64,000 nucleotides of DNA from Planctomycetaceae bacterium (lineage in GTDB: Bacteria > Planctomycetota > Planctomycetia > Pirellulales > Pirellulaceae): positions 62,001 to 126,000 of the forward strand of contig PAPJ01000038.1 of the NCBI GenBank assembly GCA_002709045.1, in the 5' to 3' direction. The notes under the pieces were generated by a model. That model saw only the letters and a list, made by a program, of their open reading frames with translations, was not told where the DNA came from and did not search any database. This document shows, one piece after another, positions 26,915-35,969 of the stretch (position 1 is its first letter; each line of letters opens with the position of its first letter). The position numbers and the translations under genes were made by a program.

Positions 26915-28036
26915 ATGCAACACATTTACGCAGTTTCAACAATAAAAGAAATGCAAAAGTTCAACCCTTTGGACTCCACGCAACTACGCGTTGCCGGCTA
27001 CCATAAACCTGGCGACGGCGGTGGCGGAGAATTCCATTGGGTTGCAGGGGATAAATCAACTGCGGACAACGGTTTAGTATTTCGCTCGGCAACTGACGCT
27101 CCCGGTCGCTGGCACCGTATTGGCTCCGGTTATTATGATGTACGCGAATTTGGAGTTTTTTCTGCTTCGGGTGACGTTACCAACCAATTACAGAGAGCTC
27201 TGGACGCCTGCCGAAAAGGGGGTAGCGTCTATATTCCTGCAGGTCATTACACTGTCAGTGATCCGCTTATGGTCCACCAGAGTACATCGATCATAGGTGA
27301 TGGTCTTTTTACCGAGATCCATTACTACGGACAGGAGGGAACCGCCTGTTGGAATGCCGCTCAACGTTCACCCGCTATCTCCTTATCTTTTCGGTCACTA
27401 AATACTCTGGTTTATCATGAAAACACGTACGCATTCCGTCTTACCGGTATGAGCTACAGCCGTTTTGATTTGCTTTTCGTCCATCTAAGAGAGAAGAATA
27501 CGTCTGCCTATTACGGTCCTTCCAATGGAGAATCACCCTATTACAACGTGTATACCAACTGCCATGCATCAGGTCCCGGCGGCGATGAAAACGGATGTGT
27601 GGGTTTCGACTGGGGTGCCCATGATGATGACGATCTGGCGCCTAATGCAAATCAGGTCTTTGGTGGACACATCAATAGTGTTGATATCGCCGTTCGCTGT
27701 CAGGGTACCGGTAATATCTTCCACGGTCAGGTTTTTGAGATGGTTAACGTGGGTTACGAATTTGACCTGCCAGCAAAACGATACACAGCAACCAATCAGG
27801 GTATTTCCAACGATGTCTTTGGCCTGTATACCGAATATGCCAAGATTGTGTTCCATCAAAAACATCCAACCTGCTATTTCGTCGCTCAAACGAGCATGGT
27901 GACAGGCCACACGAAGATGTTCGTCGGCAAAAGTAAAGACAACTGTGTTCTATTAAGCAGTCATTCCGGCCAACTACCTATGAATCGTAGTTTTTTTCAA
28001 AAGGGGCTTGAATTCACGCCCTTAACTTTTGACTAA
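26915..28036 (+). CDS. Pectate-lyase-3-type beta-helix protein without signal peptide
   Basis: A 373-residue protein from ATG 26915 (the frame is open from ATG 26804, but those 37 residues do not look like a signal). After an N-terminal LRVAGYHKPGDGGGGEFHWV module, which resembles the head of phage tail-spike and related proteins, comes the Pectate_lyase_3 (PF12708) start: VREFGVFSASGDVTNQLQRAL, GGSVYIPAGHYTV and TSIIGDG. The rest is a predicted right-handed parallel beta-helix. Such folds bind or cleave polysaccharides, but no catalytic residues can be assigned. The absence of a clear export signal is unusual for a polysaccharide enzyme in this neighbourhood. It is isolated by a long upstream gap. 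Confidence 0.8.
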   Translation: MQHIYAVSTIKEMQKFNPLDSTQLRVAGYHKPGDGGGGEFHWVAGDKSTADNGLVFRSATDAPGRWHRIGSGYYDVREFGVFSASGDVTNQLQRALDACRKGGSVYIPAGHYTVSDPLMVHQSTSIIGDGLFTEIHYYGQEGTACWNAAQRSPAISLSFRSLNTLVYHENTYAFRLTGMSYSRFDLLFVHLREKNTSAYYGPSNGESPYYNVYTNCHASGPGGDENGCVGFDWGAHDDDDLAPNANQVFGGHINSVDIAVRCQGTGNIFHGQVFEMVNVGYEFDLPAKRYTATNQGISNDVFGLYTEYAKIVFHQKHPTCYFVAQTSMVTGHTKMFVGKSKDNCVLLSSHSGQLPMNRSFFQKGLEFTPLTFD

Positions 28037-28046
28037 TTCTTCCAAC

Positions 28047-29297
28047 CTAGATCACAGTAAATCGTCTGGTCGATATTTCATTTTTACCGCTCTTTTGTAT
28101 ATTTCGCGGTTCAGGTTGCGGAAAACCGTTTTCATCTACTGTGCGTGCTCTTATTTCATATCTGCCCGGCTTCAAATCTTCTAGGATCGTATAGAACGAA
28201 ATCATCCCATAGCGTAACGGCCAGGAGTTTGCTTGGCCGGTGTCTTTATCGAAGCCTAAGATCGTTCGGGTATCCGTTGCTTCTGGCAAAACATCCGGCC
28301 ATTTCGGCTCGTCTGCCAGTTCGCATTTCCTCCAGGGCGCATTTTTCACTTCGGGTGAGTTATCTTCAAGACGCTTCGCACCAGGCATTAGTTTCCTAAG
28401 CCAATATTCAACCCGATCAAGCCCCGAATATCCATTAATAGCCTGGCCAGTGATAACAATGGGATTTCCGGTCTTAAACTCCGTCGCGCCTTTATCTAGA
28501 TACGCCGATGTTTTCAAATGTGATTCCGGGTCATTATTATTCAACGCGTAAGTATCATTAATACGATAATCATTCGTGAGAAAAATCTCCTGCAACCATT
28601 TAATCGATTTGAATCCATGTGCCCAAGGCACAATCATTCTTACCGGTCCTCCGCGAGTTAAGGAGATTGGCATCCCGTTTAGCCGATAGGCCACAAATAC
28701 AGGCAACTCACCGGGGGGCGTTTCCATAGCCTGCGTATAACTAACGGAAGATTGGAAGATTTGCTTAGGGTCGTTGTTGTGAAATCCGCGAAAGTAGACG
28801 CGGCGGATATTTTTCATCACGCCGCATTCACGCAGTACGACGGACAGCGGAACGCCTTCCCACAATCCCTGACCCAACGGCTGAGGAATATTAAGACACT
28901 GCATAGCCTTAATAAATTTTACGCCGTGCTTGCTGCCCAGTTCGATTAGATTCTCAAATTTAAACGCGGAATGATCTGCCTTGGTAAACTGCTGTGCGAT
29001 TGACGCGGGTTCCTTGACAATCCCTTCCTCGATAAAGGGATCGCTTTTAATTTCAAGACGCCAGCTATCCTGTGTCAAACCGGCAGCAATCAATTGTTGG
29101 CCTTTCAGTGAGTAAGGTTTGGGATTTCCCCGCGATACGTCATAGAAACTACTCGCTTCGGTGAGCACATCATGTGGGCATAACTTTTCCTTTGGTACCA
29201 TGCCGCGCGCCTGCACATTAACAGGGTTCCCGACCGCAGATCCCACTGTGACCACCGCCGCGGTTTTACGTAACGCCTCTCGTCGATTTATCTTCAT
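28047..29297 (-). CDS. Sulfite oxidase-like molybdopterin-dependent oxidoreductase, Tat-exported
   Basis: A 416-residue protein with a twin-arginine signal (INRREALRKTAAVVTVGSAVG), as expected for a cofactor loaded in the cytoplasm. The molybdopterin domain (PF00174) shows VKFIKAMQCLNI with Cys134 as the probable molybdenum ligand, then GLWEGVPLSVVLREC and RGGPVRMIVPWAHGFKSIKWLQEI. A C-terminal Mo-co dimerisation-like domain follows (GYSGLDRVEYWLRKL ... GRYEIRARTVDENG). No haem domain is present, so electrons must leave through a separate carrier. It is divergent from a CxxCH protein at 29476, and convergent with the beta-helix gene ten bases away. The substrate (sulfite or another small compound) is not determined. 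Confidence 0.87.
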   Translation of the reverse strand: MKINRREALRKTAAVVTVGSAVGNPVNVQARGMVPKEKLCPHDVLTEASSFYDVSRGNPKPYSLKGQQLIAAGLTQDSWRLEIKSDPFIEEGIVKEPASIAQQFTKADHSAFKFENLIELGSKHGVKFIKAMQCLNIPQPLGQGLWEGVPLSVVLRECGVMKNIRRVYFRGFHNNDPKQIFQSSVSYTQAMETPPGELPVFVAYRLNGMPISLTRGGPVRMIVPWAHGFKSIKWLQEIFLTNDYRINDTYALNNNDPESHLKTSAYLDKGATEFKTGNPIVITGQAINGYSGLDRVEYWLRKLMPGAKRLEDNSPEVKNAPWRKCELADEPKWPDVLPEATDTRTILGFDKDTGQANSWPLRYGMISFYTILEDLKPGRYEIRARTVDENGFPQPEPRNIQKSGKNEISTRRFTVI

Positions 29298-29332
29298 TCG
29301 TATCTTCTTTAGATATGGCCTTCCCTGATTTC

Positions 29333-29389
29333 ACTTACCCTATTGTAAGTACATAACCGAACCAAACTCAATTTCTAATCCGATTAGAA
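29333..29389. promoter_or_regulatory. Two dyads in divergent promoter region
   Basis: In the gap between the molybdoenzyme (start 29297, minus strand) and the cytochrome gene (start near 29476, plus strand) are two perfect dyads: ACTTAC-CCTATT-GTAAGT (29333-29350) and TTCTAAT-CCG-ATTAGAA (29373-29389). Their centres are about 39-40 bases apart. They are candidate operators controlling one or both divergent units; no clear -35/-10 pair could be fixed. Confidence 0.4.
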
Positions 29390-29475
29390 TCGTTTGCGAT
29401 CCTGTAAACGGTTCATTCCGTCTTCCATTGACCATACTCTCGTTGGTATCCTATAAAGAGACAGTTCATTCGCCT

Positions 29476-32187
29476 ATGGGAATTACGATGGTTAAATCCT
29501 TCATCCTAATAATTCTGCTAACGCTCGGAACAGTGACTCACTTATTCGGGCAAACAACTGCAACATCGGCCGTTGCCAATACGGCCGAGGCTGAAATCTC
29601 ACTGGAAGAGTTAAAACTAATCGGAGCCAGGGAGTCCGATTTTCTTACACGCGATTATCAGATACCACAATCAACAACACCCAAGCCCAGACTAACCGAA
29701 TTTAGGAACACCATCCTACCAATTCTAAAACACTCGTGTATTGGCTGTCACGGTGAGGAACTTACCGAAGGCAATATCCGTATCGACACACTCGATCCCA
29801 ATCTCCAAAAGGGGGCCGACGTGAGTTGGTGGATCGAAGTTATGGCCGTATTAAGTAACGGGGAAATGCCACCGCCGGAAGAAGGCGAGCTTGCCGATAA
29901 AGACCGCGCCAAAATCATCGACTGGCTTTCCAGTGAGATCCAAACTGCGTCGGCAGTACGCCGAGCAGAAGGAGGCCATTCTTCGTTTAGAAGAATGACG
30001 AGGTATGAATATAACTATGCTTTACAGGATATCCTCGGACTACCCTGGGACTTTGCGAAGGACCTCCCTCCTGAAGCATTTTCAGATGATGGTTTTCAAA
30101 ACAGTTCTGATCTCCTGCATATGACCAGCAACCAGTTTCAAACATATCGGGAGATTGCACGTGCAGCGCTATTAAGATCAACTTCACTGGGTGAACAACC
30201 TAAGATGCTCCACTGGGGTGTTTCAATGAAAGAAAACGCCCAGCTAGACCTTAAAAAACAACAGGATCAAATTGACAAGAAGCGAGAAGAATTCAAGGCC
30301 GAGCCGGCACGCCAGAAGATAGAACTCGAACAACTATTACAGTCGTTCCAGAATATACCCTCGGGGGTACATTACAAAAACCTCCGGACCGGACGCGCAG
30401 CGCGTGCGAGTTGGGTTTATTACGGCGGTCGTCATGCCAATCCTCCGCAGAACGGACTCCCGCCATTTCCAGCAACCTATGAAGACGTTGTCGTGATTCC
30501 GCGCGGGCAAAACGTATACGTCGAACTAGGAGATAGAATTCCGGACGAGGGCACCATGCGAGTACGGGTTCGTGCCTATACAACAGCGATTAACGAATCC
30601 GGACCTCCCAGTCTTCAGCTTGAGTTTGGTTGGCGGGCGAGCAACGAGGGGCGCGCAGTACTGCGTGTAAGTGACAAAGACCAGCGTGTTACAGCAACGT
30701 CCGACAACCCGCAAATCTATGAGTTTACTTTTCCACTCGGCGAAATCTATCCGCGGAATTCGGTTCGCGGTATTAATCAAATGGGGCAGACTCCAAACCC
30801 ATCTGAATATATACGTCTGGTAAATAGCTCGGTTTCACAAAGCAACATAGTAGTAGACTTTGTACAGGTGTCTACGCCGGTATACTCGACTTGGCCTACC
30901 GCTTCGCACGAGCGGATTTTCCTGCAAAGTGAGCAACGTCATGACGATCCGGCCTACGCTCGTGAGATCCTGGCGAACTTCATGCCAAAGGCATGGCGGC
31001 GTTCTATCACTAAAGAAGAACTCGACCGCAAAGTTAGATTATTTACGCTAATTCGTCCGGAATGTGAGACTCTCGAAGAGGCCGTGATTGAGGTGCTGGC
31101 AACCATTCTTTCTTCACCGAATATGCTTTATATCACTCGTAGTGCTTCCTCAGGGAATACGTTCGCGCAAAACAGTCTGACAGACTACGAACTAGCCACA
31201 AGATTGGCAATGTTCGTTTGGTGTAGTACTCCAGACCCGCTTTTATTGGAACTGGCTTCAAAACGCGAACTACGAAAACCGGAAATACTTCATGAACAAA
31301 TGATTCGCATGCTTCAGGATCCTCGGGCTCAACGACTGTCCAAACATTTTGTGCATCAGTGGCTGGATCTAAAGATACTTGAATTTCTAACGATTGACCG
31401 CAAAACACGGCCCCAATTAGATGCGGTGTTGAAACAGGCTATGCTTAACGAACCCATCGCTTTCTTTCACGAAACACTGGTAAATAATGAGAGCGTGCTC
31501 AATTTCATACACGCCGATTACACGATGGTCAACGAAAGGCTGGCTACCCATTATGGCTTGCCGAATATCTACGGAAATGAATTTCGCCGAGTTAACCTGG
31601 CAGCCAATTCAGATCGGGGTGGCGTTCTTACGCAGGCCGGTCTCTTGACCATGAATACGTCGGGCAACGATTCCCATCCACTAAAACGTGGTATTTGGCT
31701 ACTCGAATCCATCCTTAATGATCCGCCTCCTCCACCTCCGCCGGCAGTACCCGAAATTGATCTGGCAGACCCGGAAATCGCGAAAATGACCCTCAAGGAA
31801 CGAATCGAAGATCACCGCAATCATGCCGCATGTAAATCGTGCCACTCCAAGATTGATCCCTGGGGAATCGCCTTTGAAAATTATGATGCCCTCGGCCGTT
31901 GGAGGACCGAGGTCGGTGGCAAGCCAATCGATGCTTCCAGTGAACTCTTCAATAAACAACAACTCAATGGAATGGACGGGCTAAAACGATTCCTGCTACA
32001 AAACAGACAGGATCAGTTTACACGGGCAATGGTCTACAAATTAACTACATTTGCTTTAGGACGACCGTTAACCTTCGGCGATCATTCAAGTATCGATCGC
32101 ATCACCGCCGAAGTAAGAAAAAAGGGCGATGGGTTGGCTACCATGATCACTCTGATTGTTGCTAGTGACTTATTCCGTTCGAAGTAG
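29476..32187 (+). CDS. Planctomycete cytochrome c protein with DUF1587/1592/1588/1585 domains
   Basis: A ~903-residue secreted protein; ATG 29476 or 29488 both put a signal peptide (KSFILIILLTLGTVTHLFG) first. The N-terminal cytochrome-like domain has KHSCIGCHGEEL and GEMPPPEEG. DUF1587 follows (RRMTRYEYNYALQDILGL), then a carbohydrate-module-like beta-rich stretch, DUF1592 (FVWCSTPDPLLLELAS), DUF1588 (DRGGVLTQAGLLTMNTSGN...PLKRGIWLLE) with a proline run, and DUF1585 around CKSCHSKIDPWGIAFENYDALGRWR. Two CxxCH sites are present. The gene is followed after 53 bases by a DUF1552 gene, its usual partner. Role unknown; a redox step outside the cytoplasm is likely. Confidence 0.92.
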   Translation: MGITMVKSFILIILLTLGTVTHLFGQTTATSAVANTAEAEISLEELKLIGARESDFLTRDYQIPQSTTPKPRLTEFRNTILPILKHSCIGCHGEELTEGNIRIDTLDPNLQKGADVSWWIEVMAVLSNGEMPPPEEGELADKDRAKIIDWLSSEIQTASAVRRAEGGHSSFRRMTRYEYNYALQDILGLPWDFAKDLPPEAFSDDGFQNSSDLLHMTSNQFQTYREIARAALLRSTSLGEQPKMLHWGVSMKENAQLDLKKQQDQIDKKREEFKAEPARQKIELEQLLQSFQNIPSGVHYKNLRTGRAARASWVYYGGRHANPPQNGLPPFPATYEDVVVIPRGQNVYVELGDRIPDEGTMRVRVRAYTTAINESGPPSLQLEFGWRASNEGRAVLRVSDKDQRVTATSDNPQIYEFTFPLGEIYPRNSVRGINQMGQTPNPSEYIRLVNSSVSQSNIVVDFVQVSTPVYSTWPTASHERIFLQSEQRHDDPAYAREILANFMPKAWRRSITKEELDRKVRLFTLIRPECETLEEAVIEVLATILSSPNMLYITRSASSGNTFAQNSLTDYELATRLAMFVWCSTPDPLLLELASKRELRKPEILHEQMIRMLQDPRAQRLSKHFVHQWLDLKILEFLTIDRKTRPQLDAVLKQAMLNEPIAFFHETLVNNESVLNFIHADYTMVNERLATHYGLPNIYGNEFRRVNLAANSDRGGVLTQAGLLTMNTSGNDSHPLKRGIWLLESILNDPPPPPPPAVPEIDLADPEIAKMTLKERIEDHRNHAACKSCHSKIDPWGIAFENYDALGRWRTEVGGKPIDASSELFNKQQLNGMDGLKRFLLQNRQDQFTRAMVYKLTTFALGRPLTFGDHSSIDRITAEVRKKGDGLATMITLIVASDLFRSK

Positions 32188-32240
32188 AATAATAGAAAGA
32201 CCGGTAAATAATTAAATCCGCAGATAGGTATAATAATACT

Positions 32241-33647
32241 ATGACTATCAACATTCATTCTCTGGATCGGCGACGTTTCCTTCGTGGTACCGGTGTAGCA
32301 CTCGCTTTACCCATGATGGAATCAGCGCGACTCGCCGCTAAGGCTGATAAGACTGACAACAATCCCAGACGACTGGCCTGTTTTTATTTCCCCGATGGCG
32401 TACCGATGCCATTACCTGCTGACCCTGCCTATCAAGACTGGCTGTGGTTCCCTCACGGCAATGGTAACGAATTTAAGTTTACTAAACCATTTGAGCCGCT
32501 TGTTTCACTGAAGGGCGATTTTACGGTCCTCTCGGGATTCTCGCATCCACCGGGCCGAATCGTGCACGGCCATAATAACGCCGATCAGTTTCTTACTGGT
32601 GCAGCGACCGGCGGTGGGGACATGGACTACGAGAACAGTATTTCAATTGATCAACTGTATTCCAAACAAATCGGTGACGAAACACGCTTTTCCTCCTTAG
32701 TCATGTCAACTGACGGTGGTGCAGGAACTGCACGAGGTGCACACACGATTTCGTATAACCAAAACGGACGCGCTATCCCGGCGGAACATCGACCGAAGCG
32801 AATCTTCGATATGTTATTCGTCAAAAGCGATGGTGACGCCGCGCGACGTCTGGCGTTAAGTCAGAGTGCTTTAGATGATCTGCTTGCAGACGCGAAATCA
32901 CTGCGTAAGACTCTTTCCTCCAACGACCAGCAACGATTTGATGAATACCTGGAATCTGTCCGCGAGACCGAAATAAAAGTAGAGAAGGCGAAGAAATGGA
33001 TCGATCTGCCATTGCCTACCGTTAACGTTGATCATTTAAATCTGGATGTCACTCCGGATGACCCGCGCGAATATCTGCAAACCATGTATGAATTGATCTA
33101 TTTAGCGTTCCGTACCGATTCCACTCGGGTAGCAACCTATCAAATCGGTCGTGAAAACGGCGTCGGCAAAAGTGACCTGTTAGCAAGGGCTGTAGGGTAC
33201 AACCTGTCACATGCTCTATCACACGAAACCAAAAATCCCGGAGGCTGGGAGCGATTCGGTATATATTGTGCTTTTCTCCATGAAGAACTGGGTAGATTTG
33301 CCAAGAAATTAAAAGATACACCTGAACCAACGGGTTCGGGAAATATGCTGGACAATACCCTTCTGTTTTTCGGTTCCGCCTCCAGCGCATTCCATCTTTC
33401 TCGTAACTACCCTCTGATTCTTATGGGCGGAAAAAATATGGGATTTAAGCATGGGCAATATATTAACAATGCGGGTGCGAATCCTCAGGGCGGGCCGTGG
33501 GACGGCGGACAGGAACCCTGGCAAAAGGATATTCAAAAGGAAGACAGGCCGTTAGGTAATGTCTTTGTTACGATGCTTCAGCAGTTAGGCGTGCAAGTTG
33601 ACAAATTCGGTGGAAGCAATGGCTCCGTCGATCAACTGCTTGCCTGA
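32241..33647 (+). CDS. DUF1552 family Tat-exported protein with altered HxxSHH motif
   Basis: A 468-residue protein with a Tat signal (LDRRRFLRGTGVALALPMMES) and the DUF1552 fold (PF07586): RLACFYFPDGVPMP, FTVLSGFSHPPG, HGHNNADQFLTGA, SISIDQLYSKQIG and LVMSTDGG. The motif for which the family is named reads HALSHE at residues 324-329, so the last His is Glu; the second DUF1552 protein in this window (58114) keeps HNLSHH. The C-terminus has the usual GSGNMLDNTLLFFGS and GGSNGSVDQLL. It is co-directional with and 53 bases after the DUF1592-type cytochrome. Function unknown. Confidence 0.9.
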   Translation: MTINIHSLDRRRFLRGTGVALALPMMESARLAAKADKTDNNPRRLACFYFPDGVPMPLPADPAYQDWLWFPHGNGNEFKFTKPFEPLVSLKGDFTVLSGFSHPPGRIVHGHNNADQFLTGAATGGGDMDYENSISIDQLYSKQIGDETRFSSLVMSTDGGAGTARGAHTISYNQNGRAIPAEHRPKRIFDMLFVKSDGDAARRLALSQSALDDLLADAKSLRKTLSSNDQQRFDEYLESVRETEIKVEKAKKWIDLPLPTVNVDHLNLDVTPDDPREYLQTMYELIYLAFRTDSTRVATYQIGRENGVGKSDLLARAVGYNLSHALSHETKNPGGWERFGIYCAFLHEELGRFAKKLKDTPEPTGSGNMLDNTLLFFGSASSAFHLSRNYPLILMGGKNMGFKHGQYINNAGANPQGGPWDGGQEPWQKDIQKEDRPLGNVFVTMLQQLGVQVDKFGGSNGSVDQLLA

Positions 33648-33676
33648 ATAAACCAATATTCGGTCCGGTGCGATTC

Positions 33677-34150
33677 ATGCCAAGTGTAACCTATTCCTTC
33701 TCACTCTTAATCCTGTTGCTGAGCAATTGGGCGTCAGTTTATTCTCAGGATTCCCAATCCGTTGAAATCCTCGGGCAATATCCTGTCGAGCAGTCTCGTA
33801 AGGACTCAGCGTTTATCATGCCCGCGATGATAATCACGTCAGAAAAACAACTAATAGAAAGCTGGGATAAACTTAAAGGCGGGGACCGACCGAAGATTAA
33901 TTTTAATTCGTCATTTCTCGTCCTACATGTACGTGACGCTGCCGATCCGAATCGGCATCGATTTCTCGCGCGTATAAACGACGGACAACTTGAATTGATG
34001 GCCTTGAGCACAAGGATTGGTTTTCAGCGTTCTGATAAAACCATTACCACCCTGGTTGAGTTTTCCCGAAAGGGCGTGGTTTCGTTCAAAGCCTTTAATC
34101 CAAAGAACAACAAGCAGGTTGTGACTCCGCTAAAGCCCAGCGGAAAGTAG
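33677..34150 (+). CDS. Small secreted protein of unknown function
   Basis: A ~157-residue protein with a clear signal peptide (VTYSFSLLILLLSNWASVYS) and a mature part of about 130 residues that I do not recognise. It is beta-rich, with IITSEKQLIESWDKLKG, SFLVLHVRDAADPNRHRFLARINDGQ and KGVVSFKAFNPKNNKQV. ATG 33677 is chosen; GTG 33668 in frame is the alternative, and neither has a strong ribosome site. It lies 29 bases after the DUF1552 gene and before two esterase genes, so it may belong to the same transcript. There are no cysteines or metal motifs. Confidence 0.7.
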   Translation: MPSVTYSFSLLILLLSNWASVYSQDSQSVEILGQYPVEQSRKDSAFIMPAMIITSEKQLIESWDKLKGGDRPKINFNSSFLVLHVRDAADPNRHRFLARINDGQLELMALSTRIGFQRSDKTITTLVEFSRKGVVSFKAFNPKNNKQVVTPLKPSGK

Positions 34151-34282
34151 TTGCTAGACTATTTTACTTGTAGTCGATCAATCATTGCTTTAATACTTCG
34201 ATCTTTGCGCACTTCCATTAGTATTGGCTCCTCGATTAATCGCTCTAGTTCCTTGTTCGTTCTTCTCCGCAGGCTATCCCGA

Positions 34283-35086
34283 ATGTCTAATACCAAAGCC
34301 ACGATAACTGTTTTATTAACCCTCTTGGTCACTACGGCTACATTTTCACAAAGTCGCGACGCTTTCGACACGAAAACAACCTTTCAGGTTGGCAATCATT
34401 GGGCATTCACCATGGTTCCGTCAATTTCCAACAGGAAACACTCCATTCCCTGGGTATGGTATGCACCAACTTTGGGGGAGGGACTTCCAGGCCAACACGA
34501 AAGATGGATGTTTAATATGTTACACTCCCGTGGTATAGCTATCGCCGGAATAGATGTAGGTGAGTCCTATGGCAGCCCAGCCGGTGCGGCGGCTTTTGAT
34601 GATTTATATGCTGAACTCACCACAAATCGACAATTCGCTCAAGCTCCCGTACTACTTGGCCGCAGTCGAGGGGGTCTGATGCTATATAGCTGGGCTGTGA
34701 GGAATCCGCAGAACGTTGCTGCCATAGCCGGCATATACCCAGTATGTAATTTGGTCAGTTACCCAGGTGTAACTGCCGCTGCACCAGCATTCGATCTTAC
34801 CGCTGAGAAGCTACAACTCGAGTTAAACTCCCTCAATCCAATCGAAATGCTGGAACCACTGGCAAACGCAGAAATTCCCATATTTCATATCCATGGGGAT
34901 ATGGATACTGTAGTGCCTTTGGAATCGAATTCCGCCCTACTAGCTAAACGCATTCATTCAATGGGTGGGGACGCGACAATAAAGATCATTAAAGGACAAG
35001 GGCATAATCTCTGGCCTGGCTGGTTTAACGACCGTAGCTTGACATCTTTTATGATTAAGCATGCTAAACTTTCCGTCCGGAGATAA
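34283..35086 (+). CDS. Secreted alpha/beta hydrolase (serine esterase/peptidase-like)
   Basis: ATG 34283 is chosen because a signal peptide follows directly (TKATITVLLTLLVTTATFSQ); the frame is open from TTG 34151 but those residues are not signal-like. The 267-residue protein has an alpha/beta hydrolase fold with the nucleophile Ser128 in GRSRGGLML, an Asp208 candidate in HGDMDTVVP and His241 in KGQGHNLW. The cap is small, as in dienelactone-hydrolase or prolyl-oligopeptidase-like esterases. The second esterase gene starts six bases after its stop, so the pair is surely co-transcribed. Substrates may be acyl or carboxyl esters on the polymer attacked by the neighbouring enzymes, which is inference. 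Confidence 0.8.
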   Translation: MSNTKATITVLLTLLVTTATFSQSRDAFDTKTTFQVGNHWAFTMVPSISNRKHSIPWVWYAPTLGEGLPGQHERWMFNMLHSRGIAIAGIDVGESYGSPAGAAAFDDLYAELTTNRQFAQAPVLLGRSRGGLMLYSWAVRNPQNVAAIAGIYPVCNLVSYPGVTAAAPAFDLTAEKLQLELNSLNPIEMLEPLANAEIPIFHIHGDMDTVVPLESNSALLAKRIHSMGGDATIKIIKGQGHNLWPGWFNDRSLTSFMIKHAKLSVRR

Positions 35087-35092
35087 CGACAC

Positions 35093-35872
35093 ATGAAGCT
35101 GCGCCGACTACTAACAGGTATCGCACTAACTGCGGCGATATCACTACTACTCGTTGATAACACACTACAAGCGCAAAGGTGGCAACAACTTTACCAACCA
35201 TTAGAACATTCGCCGATACCCTGCCGTATCATGCCACCAATAGAACTCAAGCCGGATGTTAAATACCCAGTCATCGTTTCGCTTCATGGAGCTGGCGGCA
35301 AGGGAATCGATAATAAAAAACAATTGAAGACATGGAACATGCAACTGACTGATGACAATGTTCGTAATCGCTTTCCCTGCTATGTGGTTGCCCCTCAAAC
35401 AGAAGTCCTTTGGAATGAGAACCACTATCAGGCTATAAAGCAAATCATTAATAACTTACCGCATTTTGATAAAAGTCGCATCTACCTGCTAGGTCATTCG
35501 ATGGGGGGACACGGGACCTATATATTTCTGCAATTTGAAAAGGATTATTTTGCTGCTGCCGCGCCTTCAGCCGGAACAGGATTGCGATCCACCGAACAAT
35601 TCATTGACCCTCAGAAGATTAGGGACTATCCTATTTGGGCATTCCACGGGGACAAAGACAAAGTCTGTCCATTCGAAAAACAACAACGAGTTTTTGAACA
35701 ACTCCGTAGTATTAATGGAAATCTCAAACTAACTATTTGGGTCGGCGACAACCATGGTGTTGCAGGTAAATTCATCACAGGAGCCGAAAACGGGAAAACC
35801 CTCTACACCAGCCACCGATGCGATCGCGAGATTGAATTCCTGGTATGGCTATTTAAACAGCGGAGGAAATAG
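35093..35872 (+). CDS. Secreted esterase (feruloyl esterase / PHB-depolymerase-like alpha/beta hydrolase)
   Basis: A 259-residue protein with a signal peptide (residues 1-26) and a compact alpha/beta hydrolase domain. VIVSLHGAGGKG gives the oxyanion region, Ser136 in LLGHSMGGHGTY is the nucleophile, Asp189 in FHGDKDKVCP the acid and His221 in WVGDNHGV the base. The order and spacing match the phospholipase/carboxylesterase and esterase-D-like families that include many feruloyl and acetyl-xylan esterases. Starts six bases after the previous esterase gene. The predicted extracellular location suggests removal of ester decorations from a polysaccharide. Confidence 0.85.
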   Translation: MKLRRLLTGIALTAAISLLLVDNTLQAQRWQQLYQPLEHSPIPCRIMPPIELKPDVKYPVIVSLHGAGGKGIDNKKQLKTWNMQLTDDNVRNRFPCYVVAPQTEVLWNENHYQAIKQIINNLPHFDKSRIYLLGHSMGGHGTYIFLQFEKDYFAAAAPSAGTGLRSTEQFIDPQKIRDYPIWAFHGDKDKVCPFEKQQRVFEQLRSINGNLKLTIWVGDNHGVAGKFITGAENGKTLYTSHRCDREIEFLVWLFKQRRK

Positions 35873-35940
35873 CTGCCAGCCGCTGGATAAAGATTCTGTA
35901 GAGTGAATTCCCGGCTTCACAGTGCACCTTAGTAACTCGG

Positions 35941-35969
35941 TTTTCAGGATCTTATTGACAAACTATAAT
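35941..35969 (+). promoter_or_regulatory. Predicted sigma70-type promoter for oxidoreductase gene at 36055
   Basis: TTTTCA (35941-35946), a 17-base spacer and a perfect TATAAT (35964-35969). The start site would fall near 35976, leaving a leader of about 79 bases. Near-identical decamers flank it: AGTGCACCTT at 35921-35930 and AGTGCACTTT at 36000-36009, in the same orientation 79 bases apart, which could bind a regulator across the promoter. Confidence 0.5.
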
